NCBI GenBank assembly: GCA_965204915.1 | Contig: OZ242023.1 | Span: forward strand, 3,348,001-3,412,000 | Length of the DNA: 64,000 bases | Reading direction: 5' to 3' | Origin: HK1 sp965204915 | Lineage (GTDB): Bacteria > Pseudomonadota > Gammaproteobacteria > HK1 | Part shown: positions 1 through 9,100 of the stretch, in pieces | Layout: every line of letters starts with the position of its first letter | Position numbering within the stretch: the first letter of the stretch is position 1 | Made by a program: the position numbers and the translations under genes | The notes under the pieces: generated by a model | Told to the model about the DNA's origin: nothing | Database searches by the model: none | The model's input: the letters and a program-made list of their open reading frames with translations, nothing else

Positions 1-373
1 GTCGCTGGCGCGCGCCGGGGCGCCGGGGTGAACTCTTCAGTCCAACCACCCGGCACCTGAAATTCATAAACAATGGTCTCGATTGCCGACTCGGCCATGG
101 TCGGATCCGTCCCGTCGTCGCGTACAGGCCGAGTACGTTCAAGACCGCCGATCCTGCGCTTTCGGGCTGGACGTCATCTCGGTCACGGTTGAATTCCTTG
201 AGCCGCTCCGTCTCTCGGGTGGCGATTTGCTCGGCCATCGCTCGGCTCATGTGGACCACTATCGTGACCTCGGAGCTCTCTCGGCTGCCCATATGCACTT
301 CCCGGCGATTCGCGTCCAACTTGCTCACTGTCGCCACTCGACCGGCCCCTTGGCTCTCCATGGGAGCGTGCAT
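1..373 (-). CDS. Possible partial coding region at the window edge, unidentified
   Basis: The minus strand is open from an ATG at 373 to the left edge of the window. The first part reads like a plausible protein, with a helical stretch VHMSRAMAEQIATRETERLK. From about position 100 a neighbouring frame looks better: it begins with an ATG at 98 and reads MAESAIETIVYEFQVPGG. Either one gene carries a frameshift near 100, or a short gene is followed by the start of another that leaves the window. I recognise no family. Coding status is uncertain because the DNA is GC-rich and stops are rare. Confidence 0.25.
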   Translation of the reverse strand, partial: MHAPMESQGAGRVATVSKLDANRREVHMGSRESSEVTIVVHMSRAMAEQIATRETERLKEFNRDRDDVQPESAGSAVLNVLGLYATTGRIRPWPSRQSRPLFMNFRCRVVGLKSSPRRPGARQR

Positions 374-464
374 ACTACAATACCGGCGGCGGCGCGGTAT
401 CCGCCGAGCGCTTTGCGGTTTCGGTCCGAGGGGCTCGAAGGCAGCGACGTCCGTCAAGGCTTCG

Positions 465-2879
465 TCAGCCCCGCATCCGGGCGCCGGCCGGATCGAAAGG
501 CGGCTCGGGCAGGATGACCGCGTCGCGCATCTCGCCGAGGATCTCGACCTGGAAGCCGCCGGTGCGTTCGGCGAGCCCGGCCGGCACGTAGCCCAGCGCG
601 ATGCTCGCGCCGAGGTGGTGGCAGTAGCCGCCGGAGGTCACCCAGCCCACCGTCTCGCCGTCGCACAGCACCGGCTCGTTGGCCAGAGCGTCCGCGCCGT
701 GCGCGTCCACCCGGAAGATCACCCGCCTGCGCTTCGGGCCGGTGCGGCGCTCCTCGACCAGCGCCTCGCGCCCGATGAAGTCGTTCTTGCGAAAGTCCAC
801 GAAGCGCTCCAGCCCCGCCTCCAGCGGGCTGTAGTCCGGCGTGTACTCCCGGGTGAAGCTGCCGAAGCCCTTCTCCAGGCGCAGCGAGTTGAGCGCGCGA
901 GACCCGAAGTGGCGCAGCCCCAGATCCTCGCCCGCCTCGACGAGGGCGTCGTAGACCGCGAGCTGGTGGTCGGGCGGCATCCACAGCTCGTAGCCGAGGT
1001 CGCCGGTGAAGGTGACGCGCCCGACCAGGGCGGGCGAGAGCCCGATCTCCATCTCCCGGATCGCCATGAACCGGAACGCCTCGTTGCCCACGTCCGCGCC
1101 GGCCACCCGCGAGAGCAGCGCGCGCGCCTTCGGCCCCGCGATGCTCAGGCCCATGAGTCCGCTCCGCAGGCTGCGCAGATCCACCCCTTCATCCGGCAGG
1201 TGCCGGCGGAACCAGCGCAGGTGGTACGCCTCGGCGGGACCCGAGCCGAAGATCATGAAGCGCTCGGGGCCGAGCTTCGCGAGGGTGAAATCGCCGATCA
1301 GGGTGCCGCGGGGGTTGAGCATGGGCGTGAGCACCATCCTGCCCTCGGCGGGGAGCCGGTTGGCCAGCAGCCGGCCGAGCCACGGCCCCGCGCCGGGACC
1401 GGTGATCTCGTACTTGGCGAAGCCCGAGGTCTCGGTGATACCCACCCCCTCGCGCACCGCGCGGCACTCCTCGCCCACCGGGCCGTGCGCGTTCGAGCGG
1501 CGGAAGGTCAGGGTCTCGACCGGCTCCGCGCCGGGCGGCGCGTACCACAGCGCCTGCTCCAGCCCGAACGCGGCGCCGAACACCGCCCCCTTCGCCTTCA
1601 GGCGGTCATGGATCGGGGTGCGGCGCAGGGGCCGCCCGGCCGGACGCTCCTCGTTGGGGAAGGGCACCAGGAAGCGGGTGGCGTAGGTCTGGCGGGCCAT
1701 CGCCCGCGCGTAGGCCGGTCCGGCGTAGTCGCCGAAGCGCGCCACGTCCATCGCCCAGGTGTCCATGCCCGGGTCGCCGTCGATCATCCAGTGGGCGAGC
1801 GCGAGCCCGACGCCCCCGCCCTGGCTGAACCCCGCCAGCACCCCGCACGCGGCCCAGTAGTTCCTCACCCCCGGCACCGGCCCCACCAGCGGGTTGCCGT
1901 CCGGCGTGAAGGTGAACGGGCCGTTGACGACCCGCTTGATCCCCGCCTTCTCCAGCGCCGGGAAGCGCTCGAAGGCGCGCATGAGGTTGTCCCCGATCCG
2001 GTCGAGGTCGTCGGGCAGGAGGTCCTGCCCGAACTCCCAGGGGGTCGTGTGCTCGGACCAGGGCCGCCCGTGCTTCTCGTAGGTGCCGACCAGCACCCCC
2101 TTCCCCTCCTGGCGCATGTAGAGCTCGCCGCCGAAGTCGATGGCGTGCAGCATCTCGCCCTCGGACCCCGCAATCTCGGGGACCTCGTCGGTGACGATGT
2201 ACTGGTGCTCCATCGGCGTGAAGGGATGGACCACGCCGGCCATCCGCCCGACCTCCCGCGCCCACAGCCCCGCCGCGTTCACCACGTGCTCCGCGTGCAG
2301 GGTGCCCTGCTCGGTCACCACGTCCCAGGTGCCGTCGGGGCGCTGGCTCAAGTCCGTCACCCGGTTCTGCCGGTAGACCACCGCCCCCCCGGCCCGCGCC
2401 GCCCCGGCGTAGGCGTGGGTCACGCCCGAGGGGTCGATGTGGCCTTCGTTCGGATCGAAGAGCGCGCCGACGTAGTGCTCGGGATTCATGATCGGCAACA
2501 TGCGCGCCGCTTCCTCCAGGTCGACGAACTCGGTGTCCAGGCCGAGGTAGCGGCCGCGACCGCGGGCGGTGGCGAGGTAGTCGAGCCGGTCCTTCGTATC
2601 GGCGAGCATCAGTCCGCCGGTGAGATGGATGCCGCAGGACTGTCCGGACGCCTCCTCGATCTCCTGGTAGACCTTGAGGGTGTAGTCCTGGAGCTTGGCG
2701 ACGTTGGGGTCGGAGTTGAACGTGTGCATCCCCCCGGCCGCGTGCCAGGTGGAGCCGGCGGTGAGCTCCGAGCGCTCGATCAGGGCCACGTCCTTCCAGC
2801 CGTGCTTGACGAGGTGGTAGAGGACGCTGCACCCGACCACGCCGCCGCCGATGACCGCCACCCGGACCGGGGATTTCAT
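465..2879 (-). CDS. FAD-dependent dimethylglycine/sarcosine dehydrogenase-like protein with C-terminal GcvT domain
   Basis: The protein has 804 residues, the usual size for the DMGDH/SARDH family. An N-terminal Rossmann motif, VAVIGGGVVGCS (residues 7-18), binds FAD. The following STWHAAG motif holds the histidine that carries covalent FAD in characterised dimethylglycine and sarcosine dehydrogenases. The C-terminal half is an aminomethyltransferase (GcvT)-type folate-binding domain containing GLMGLSIAGPKARALLSRV and GDLGYELWMP. The family oxidatively demethylates N-methylated glycines and passes the one-carbon unit to tetrahydrofolate. The exact substrate cannot be read from sequence. No electron-transfer partner is visible nearby. 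Its last ~40 codons are present a second time at 4.65-4.78 kb. Confidence 0.9.
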   Translation of the reverse strand: MKSPVRVAVIGGGVVGCSVLYHLVKHGWKDVALIERSELTAGSTWHAAGGMHTFNSDPNVAKLQDYTLKVYQEIEEASGQSCGIHLTGGLMLADTKDRLDYLATARGRGRYLGLDTEFVDLEEAARMLPIMNPEHYVGALFDPNEGHIDPSGVTHAYAGAARAGGAVVYRQNRVTDLSQRPDGTWDVVTEQGTLHAEHVVNAAGLWAREVGRMAGVVHPFTPMEHQYIVTDEVPEIAGSEGEMLHAIDFGGELYMRQEGKGVLVGTYEKHGRPWSEHTTPWEFGQDLLPDDLDRIGDNLMRAFERFPALEKAGIKRVVNGPFTFTPDGNPLVGPVPGVRNYWAACGVLAGFSQGGGVGLALAHWMIDGDPGMDTWAMDVARFGDYAGPAYARAMARQTYATRFLVPFPNEERPAGRPLRRTPIHDRLKAKGAVFGAAFGLEQALWYAPPGAEPVETLTFRRSNAHGPVGEECRAVREGVGITETSGFAKYEITGPGAGPWLGRLLANRLPAEGRMVLTPMLNPRGTLIGDFTLAKLGPERFMIFGSGPAEAYHLRWFRRHLPDEGVDLRSLRSGLMGLSIAGPKARALLSRVAGADVGNEAFRFMAIREMEIGLSPALVGRVTFTGDLGYELWMPPDHQLAVYDALVEAGEDLGLRHFGSRALNSLRLEKGFGSFTREYTPDYSPLEAGLERFVDFRKNDFIGREALVEERRTGPKRRRVIFRVDAHGADALANEPVLCDGETVGWVTSGGYCHHLGASIALGYVPAGLAERTGGFQVEILGEMRDAVILPEPPFDPAGARMRG

Positions 2880-2970
2880 GGATTGGATCTCCGATGGTGA
2901 GGACCCGGGCCGAGGGGCCGGGCCGAAGAAGCGTCAAGGATATAGCGATCCCGGTGCAGGGGTCACCGAC

Positions 2971-3026
2971 GCATCCCTCCGGGCATCCCTCCGGGCATCC
3001 CCCAGCGCATCCCCCCAGCGCATCCA
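2971..3026. repeat. Short degenerate tandem repeat upstream of the flavoprotein gene
   Basis: Units of about 12 bp beginning gcatcc (gcatccctccgg, then gcatccccccagc) are repeated four to five times. They lie in the intergenic stretch between the flavoprotein start (2879) and the methyltransferase remnant. No gene is visible in 2880-3277. Confidence 0.7.
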
Positions 3027-3277
3027 CATTGTGTATCCCGCTCGGACGGCCCGCCCGGCACGCAAATACCGGGAAAGCCGGGGAAGGAGGAAGGGGGATG
3101 GCGCCGGCGCACCTCGGTCGGGTTTCGTATCCGGCATGGCGGCGTCTCCCCCGGGCCCGCCCGGCGGCGCGGCAAACGCGGGCTTGGCGGCAAGCCGGCG
3201 ACGATGCTCCCGCCTCACCCCGCACGGCCATAGAAGCCGATCCGCTCCTCTTCGCTGAACAGGACGCCGGGGCGCTC

Positions 3278-3862
3278 GTAGTAGGAGAAAGGGCCCGCGG
3301 CCTCGGCCTCGACGTGCTGACGCCGATCGTCTGGCATAAGATTGCGAACGGCGTCACCGAGGCCCAGGGAAACGGCGCCGGCTTCTACGGCAAGCCCTAT
3401 CAGCCCGGTGCGATCGTGAAGAACGACATCGAGTACATCCTGTTTCTGCGCAAGGGAGGACGGTACAGAAAGGTGACCTCCCTCCAGAAGGCGCTGTCGA
3501 TGCTCACCGGGGAAGAGCTCCGGAAGTGGTGGCGGTCGATCTGGGCGGATATTCGTGGCACCTCGACGCGCCGCGGCCACCCCGCGCCCTATCCGACGAA
3601 GCTCGCGGAGCGGCTGATCCGGATGTTCTCGTTCGCTGGAGACACCGTGCTGGATCCGTTCGCGGGGACGGGCAGCACCGCCGTCGCCGCCATCGCCGCG
3701 GGACGCCATTCGGTCAGTGTCGAGATCGATCCCGGCTATGTCCGTATGGCCGGAGACAACATCCGCAAGGCGGCCAGGCTGCGCCGCGCTGCCGGCGCCG
3801 TCCACGCGGAGATCGAGTACTCCGACGAAACGCAACCGAGACACGTTCGAGGTGGACGGTGA
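3278..3862 (+). pseudogene. DNA (N4-cytosine/N6-adenine) methyltransferase, 5'-truncated remnant
   Basis: The readable part begins near ERARGLGLDVLTPIVWHKI. It continues with segments typical of restriction-modification DNA methylases: GKPYQPGAIVKNDIEYILFL, WWRSIWADIRG and PAPYPTKLAERLIRMFSF. The AdoMet-binding motif is DPFAGTGSTAVAAI. In this beta-class architecture the catalytic (D/S)PP(Y/W) motif lies upstream of the AdoMet site. It is absent here, and the DNA upstream shows no matching coding sequence, so the catalytic half is missing. The stop overlaps the start of the next gene (GTGA), as expected for a coupled R-M pair. Confidence 0.8.
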
Positions 3863-4561
3863 GCTACCGGCTGCTCGACGCATTCGAGGGGTTGTTCGAC
3901 GGGCAACCCTATCTTCACAGGAGGTCCAACCTCGGGGATCTTGTCGCGCTTCAACTCTTCGAGGACCTCTACGAAGTGCGCCTCTCGAACAAGTACAAGG
4001 TTCGCGTCGATACCAGACGCTCGGTGCTGAATGCCCAGAACCTCCGCCGCGGAATACGGGCACGCCGTGGCGACGGCACCTTCGGCGGAATCGTGCCGAA
4101 TTCCGAATCCCTCAGTGACGACGGCTTCGTGGTCCGGCGCGGACAGATCGCCACCATCGAGATCGGTATCGAGGTCAAGATCATGATGAAGGCCATGATC
4201 AAGCAGATAGATCGGGTGATATGCGATCTGAAAGGACAGTCACGGGAATTCGGTCTGCGGAACGGCAATCCGATCCGGGTGGGCATCGCAGGTGTCAACC
4301 ATGCGGCGCATTGCACCACCTACGAAGGAGAGCGGCCCTTTCGACGGAAGGAAATACAAACATCCGATCGACGAGGCCGCGGATGCAATGGAGCGCTTGC
4401 GGAACGGCGCCGCTGCCGCATTCGATGAACTCCTCATCCTGCGCTTCGAGGCGACCAACGAACCGCCGTACCGGTTCTCGTGGATTGACGAAAGGGCGAC
4501 AGAGCTGGATTACGGCGCCGCTCTCGCGCGTATCGCCCGGTCTTGCGAGGCCCGCTTCTGA
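3859..4561 (+). pseudogene. Putative type II restriction endonuclease partner, frameshifted
   Basis: A GTG start at 3859 overlaps the stop of the methyltransferase remnant. The reading frame gives an endonuclease-like protein with a PD-(D/E)xK-type core: IEIGIEVKIMMKAMIKQIDR contains the ExK element. After GIAGVNHAAHCTTYEGERPF the frame changes near 4340. The downstream frame continues as DGRKYKHPIDEAADAMERLR and ends after IARSCEARF at 4561. Joined together, the two frames read as one protein of about 230 residues. I infer an inactivated cognate nuclease of the adjacent methylase. Specificity is unknown. Confidence 0.6.
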
Positions 4562-4652
4562 GCGCTTCGCGGTTTCGGTCTGACGGGCCTGAAGGTAGCA
4601 ACGCCTGTCATTGAGATAGCGCAGGTTGCCGATGCCGGCCACCGGGATGCTG

Positions 4653-4783
4653 TCAGCTCCTCATCCGTGAGCCGGCGGGATCGAAAGGCGGCTCGGGCAG
4701 GATGACGGCATCGCGCATCTCGCCGAGGACTTCAACCTGGAAGCCGCCGGTGCGTCCGGCGAGCCCGGCTGGCACATACGGAA
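4653..4783 (-). pseudogene. Second, partial copy of the flavoprotein gene 3' end
   Basis: On the minus strand this reads YVPAGLAGRTGGFQVEVLGE and then MRDAVILPEPPFDPAGSRMRS before a stop. That is nearly identical to the C-terminus of the protein encoded at 465-2879. The DNA similarity continues past the stop: 406-456 resembles 4560-4610, although the second copy has about 35 extra bases in between. The two copies bracket the flavoprotein gene and the R-M remnant. This is either a duplicated gene end or the tail of a lost paralogue. Confidence 0.85.
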
Positions 4784-4845
4784 CGTCTGTTGATGTCTTC
4801 CCACCGTCCCATTTCCGTCTTGTTCGTTTCGCTTGCTGCTTTCAT
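4732..4845 (-). CDS. Short chimeric ORF with a good ribosome binding site, doubtful gene
   Basis: An ATG at 4845 is preceded by AGGAG at suitable spacing and starts the peptide MKAASETNKTEMGRWEDINR. It then runs out of frame into the duplicated flavoprotein tail and ends after 37 residues. It looks like the surviving 5' end of a gene whose remainder was lost at the junction near 4783. A functional peptide is unlikely. Confidence 0.2.
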   Translation of the reverse strand: MKAASETNKTEMGRWEDINRRSVCASRARRTHRRLPG

Positions 4846-4988
4846 GTCCTTCTCTCCTACGGCTTCCGGAGTTCGTCCAGGAAGAAGCCGAAGACGAATC
4901 GGCGCGGGCGGCGTCTCCGGCGCGGCGGACCTCCGCACCATGGCCGGTGCAACAGGCGGCGCCGGCGGATTCGGCCGAGCCCGCGGAT

Positions 4989-5114
4989 TCAACCGAAGCC
5001 GAACTCGCCCCGCCAAAGCTGCGCCGTGAAGTCCCCGGCCGGCAGCACGTCGATGCCGTCCTCGGTGCGCTTTGGTAGCGGCTCCAGGCACACCAGCACG
5101 CGGACGAGCCTCAC
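4989..5114 (-). CDS. Small ORF translationally coupled to the Fic gene, unidentified
   Basis: A GTG at 5114 overlaps the stop of the Fic gene (GTGA). It encodes 41 residues, starting RLVRVLVCLEPLPKRTEDG and ending FTAQLWRGEFGFG. The overlap and the lack of repeats favour real translation, but I recognise no family. It could be the C-terminal piece of a longer lost partner. Confidence 0.3.
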   Translation of the reverse strand: MRLVRVLVCLEPLPKRTEDGIDVLPAGDFTAQLWRGEFGFG

Positions 5115-5767
5115 CGCACTTTCTGCTTCATCCGCCGCCCCCGCGCCGTCAGCCGGTACTTCTGGTTCTTCGCCGACGGCGACCCCGGCCGTGTCATCTC
5201 CACCAGCCCCGCGGACATCGCCGGGTGCAGGTAGTTCTTGCGGAACGTGGGGCGATGCGACAGTCCCAGGTCCGCCATGAGATCGGCAGTGGTCTTCGGC
5301 CCTGTTCGCAGGGCGGCGAGCAGCCTCGCTACCTGGTCGCTTACCTGGTCGCCTGCCTGGTCGCTCGCTACGGGGATCCGAAGCGCCTCGAGCATGACTT
5401 CCAGCATAAACACGATGAACGGCGTGCTCTCGCCCGTTGCCGAGCTCCGCCTGATGGCGTCGTAGTAATCTCCTTGGCGGGCATGGATCAGGCTCTCCAC
5501 GGGGATGTGGGCGAACAGCGCCTTCCAGCGGGTCAGAATCAGGGTCTGCCAGAGTCGTCCTACCCTTCCATTGCCGTCCTCGAAAGGGTGGATGAACTCG
5601 AATTCGTAGTGGAACACCGAGCTGGCGATCAGCGGATGTTCATGGGTGCTGTCCAGCCATCCCAGCAGGTCGGCCATGAGTCCCGGCACGCGCCCCGCGG
5701 GTGGGCCGATGTGATGAACCTCCCTCGCCGAACGGCGCTCATCCCGTGAACGGGCCGCCGTGCGCAA
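5111..5767 (-). pseudogene. Fic family protein, N-terminally truncated
   Basis: The Fic core motif HPFEDGNGRVGR is intact (about residues 60-71). It is preceded by VHHIGPPAGRVPGLMADLLG and followed by a C-terminal winged-helix-like region, GPKTTADLMADLGLSHRPTF. Fic enzymes transfer AMP or another nucleotide moiety to protein hydroxyls. Full-length relatives of this type are about 330 residues with an N-terminal Fic_N domain. Here only about 218 residues remain, no ATG supports the start, and the usual N-terminal helices and any inhibitory (S/T)xxxE(G/N) motif are missing. It is probably a 5'-deleted relic, although the catalytic loop could still fold. Confidence 0.75.
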
Positions 5768-5929
5768 TCGCCGCCCTCCGGCGGGAGGACGAGAGGACGG
5801 GTTCCCGGCTCGATCATGACGTGGATGCCTCCGCGCCCGGGAGAGGAATGGCCGTCAAACGACCCGGATCCGTCCTCCGCAGGGCATCACGCCTCGCTCG
5901 AGAGACGGCATCGCTCGAGCAGTTCGTCG

Positions 5930-6001
5930 CCGCGGTGGGAGGAGTCGAACCTCCACCGCCAGAGTCAGAGTCTGGTGTGCTGCCGCTTACATCACGCCCC
6001 T
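5930..6001 (-). tRNA. Degenerate tRNA-Gln (anticodon CUG)
   Basis: The minus strand shows an anticodon arm CCAGA-CTCTGAC-TCTGG with anticodon CTG. It is followed by a perfect T arm, GGAGG-TTCGACT-CCTCC. The 5' part resembles glutamine tRNA (AGGGGCG, then the D-loop motif AAGCGGCAG). The 3' acceptor strand CACCGCG does not pair properly with the 5' AGGGGCG, the D stem has an A-C mismatch and no CCA is encoded. This looks like a tRNA gene whose 3' end was altered, or a pseudo-tRNA left at an old integration site. Confidence 0.55.
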
Positions 6002-6013
6002 GCGATGCCCGGA

Positions 6014-6129
6014 GCACGGATGCCCTGTGACCCGCCGGCCCCTTCGACGGCCTTGTGCCCGGCGGGCACGGATGCCCTGTGACCCGCCGGCCCCTTTGAC
6101 GGCCTTGTGCCCGGCGGGCACGGATGCCC
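6014..6129. repeat. 52-bp tandem repeat with internal palindrome, 2.2 copies
   Basis: The unit beginning gcacggatgccctgtgaccc starts at 6014 and again at 6066, with one base difference. A third partial copy starts at 6118. Each unit contains the inverted pair cccgccgg...ccggcggg, so each transcript copy could fold into a strong hairpin. The array lies just downstream of the stop of the RTX gene, so it may serve as its terminator. Confidence 0.85.
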
Positions 6130-6144
6130 GCGGGAAGCCGCCGT

Positions 6145-9100
6145 TCATTCCGCGAAGACGAAGTCCGAGGCGTCGATGCTGCTGCGCCGTACGTCGTAGA
6201 GCATGACGATGCCTCCGCCGCTCGTGCCGAGGTCGATCTTCGTCGACGTCTCGCCTTGCCACGGCTCCTCGGTGATGCGGCTCCGGATTGCGGCATAGCC
6301 CGCCACCCCCAGGGCGGAGACGTCGATCCGGTCGGCCCCGTCCCGGAAGTCCACCACCGTGTCGGTGCCCGCCCCGGGGCTGAAGACGAAGTGGTCGCTG
6401 CCGGGCCCGCCGTACAGCCGGTCGGACCCCGCCGCGCTCTTGATCGTGTCGTTTCCGCCTCCCCCGTACAGCTTTGCCCCGCCGGTCGCGTGGCCTGCGA
6501 GCGTGTCGTTGCCGTTCGAGCCGTGGATCGACTCGCAGTTCGTTGCGGTGTCGCCCTGGGCCTCCCCTCCGGAGAAGGTGTTCGCTTCGAGGTCGATGGT
6601 GACGCCCACATCCGACCAGTCGTAGCTCACGGCGTCGTCGCCCGCCCCGCAGTTCAGGGTGTCCGCCCCGGGGCCGCCGCGCAGGACGTCGTTTCCATCG
6701 CGCCCGTTCAGGGTGTCGTCGCCCTCGTGCCCGACGATGACGTCCGCCTGCGCGGTTCCGCTGAGCGTGTCTCCGTACCACGATCCCTGCACGCTGGTGA
6801 ACCCGCCCACCAGGCGGTCGCCCTGGGCGTGGCCGCCACTCTGCGGCCCCGTGCTCGAGAGATCGACGGTGACGCCCGCTGTGGAGCCGTTGTAGCTCAG
6901 GATCACCCACTCGCCCCCCTCGCTGCGCACCTGCACGAGGGTGTCGGCCCCGCCCCGCCCCTCGATCTTCCCGCTGCCCGAGAGCGTGAGGTGGTCGTCG
7001 TAGCTCGACCCCACGATCTGCTCGAACCCCGAGACCACGTCGCCTTCGGCGTCGCCTCCGGAGGCGGTGTTGTCCACGAGGTTCACCCTGACGGCGGACG
7101 GCGACCTCACGTAGAGTATCCGGTCGGCCTTGCCGGGGCCTCCGTGGAGGATGTCGGCCCCGGGGCCGCCGCTCACGATCTCGGAGTTCGGCCCCACCAC
7201 GATGACGTCGTCGCCCGCCCAGCCCTCGAGGTGGACGGGCCACCCGCCGTGGTTGGCGCGCGGTGCGACGATGACGTCGTTGAACCCCGACCCGTAGACG
7301 GTCTCGATGCCGACGTAGGTGTCGCCCTCGGCGTGCCCGCCGAAGCCGCTCCCCGTCGCGAGGTCGAGGCGTACGACGACCCCCGCATCGGAGCGCCTGA
7401 GGTCGAGTGCGTCGATCCCGCCGCCTCCGTGGACCGTGTCGGCGCCGGGCCCCGGGATGAAGGAGTCCGCTCCTGCCCCGCCGTGCAGCGTGTCGTCGCC
7501 GGGGCCGCCGACGAGGTGGCTTCCCTGCGCGGTCCCGGTGAGCCGGTCGGCGTGGTCGGAGCCGACGAGGTTCTCGATGTTGGTGAGGGTGTCGCCGTCC
7601 GCGTGGCCGTGCGAGATCTGCGGCCCCGTCCTCGTGAGGTCGACGGTGACCGGGAGGGGGGAGTCGCTGTAGATCGCCGTGTCTTCCCCGCCGCCTCCGT
7701 CGAGGACGTCGGCGCCCGCCCCTCCGTCGAGGTCGTTGTGTCCGCTGTTCCCGGTCAGGCGGTCGTCGTGCGCGGAGCCGACGAGGCTGTTGATGGTGCG
7801 CAGCACGTCCCCGGTTCCGTGCCCTGCCCCGCCCTGGGGCGTCGTGCGCGCGAGGCTCACCGTCACGCCGGCATTCGAGCCCACGTAGGAGGCCGTGTTC
7901 CATCCCGACTTGCCCTCGAGGGTGTCGGCCCCGGCCCCGCCGATGAAGATGTTGTTGGAGTCGTTGCCGTAGAGGGCGTCGTCGTACTTCGAGCCGATCA
8001 GGTTCTCGATGTTCGAGAGGACGTCGCCCGTGGCGTGGCCTGCGCCGCCTTGAGGCCCGCTCCGGTCCAGCCGGACGCTGACGCCGGCGTCGGAGTATTC
8101 GTAGGAGGCGGTGTCGCGCCCGTCACCCCCCTCGAGGGCGTCGGGGCCCGCGAGGCCCTCGAGGACGTTGTCGCCTCCGTCGCCGGTGAGGCGGTCGGCG
8201 TGGCTCGAGCCCACGAGGTTCTCGATGTCCGTGAGCGAGTCGCCGGCGGCGTCGCCGCCGCTCGGCACGCCGCCGGCGAGGCTGACGGTCACGCCCCTGT
8301 TCGAGTCCACGTAGGCTGCGGTGTCCGTGCCGGGGCCCCCCTCGAGGCGATCCGTCCCCTCGCGGCCCTCGAGGAGGTCGTCGCCGCCCCCGCCGATGAG
8401 GGTATCCGCCTGCGTCCCTCCGATGAGGTTGTCGACGAAGGCGCTCCCGGTGAGCCCCTCGACGTTGCGCATCGTGTCGCCGGCGGCATCGCCGCCGACC
8501 CCCGCGGCGAGCTTCCGCCCCGAGAGGTCCACCTCCACGCCGCTGGGGGACTTCTCGTAGGACACCATGTCCGCTCCCGAGCCCCCTTGGAGTACGTCGG
8601 CCCCGCCGAGCCCTTCGAGGGTGTCGGCACCGTCGCCCCCCGTGAGGGTGTTCGCCGCCGCATCGCCGGTCAGGAAGTCGTTCCCCGCCGTGCCGGTCAC
8701 GGCCTCCACGCCCGTGTAGGTGTCGCCTTCGGCGTCGCCGCGCATTCCGACGCCCCCGAGGTCCACGGTGACCGACGCCGACCCCGTGTAGTCCACCCGG
8801 TCGGTCCCGGGGCCGCCGATGAGGCGGTCCGTGCCGCCGCCCGGCTTGAGGACGTCGTCGCCGGGGCCGCCGTCGAGGACGTTCGCGTCCTGGTTTCCGA
8901 TGAGCACGTCGCCGAAGTCGCTTCCCCTCAGGTTCTTGATGCCGCTCAGCGTGTCGCCCGCCGCATCCCCGCCGGTGTTGACCGCCGCCGCCCCGTTGAC
9001 CGTCACGTCGACGGCACCCTCCGAGTAGGCGTAGCTCGCGGTGTCCGTGCCTGCACCGCCCTGCAGCGTGTCGCCCCCGGGGCCGCCGTGGAGCACGTCG

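Noticed and set aside
189..2900. Long plus-strand open frame of about 900 codons across the flavoprotein gene
   Set aside because: It is antisense to a clear FAD/GcvT protein, and its translation is rich in Arg/His/Pro/Ala without any domain. High GC content makes long antisense frames common here.
6014..6129. CRISPR array
   Set aside because: Only 2.2 head-to-tail copies without unique spacers are present, so it is a plain tandem repeat.
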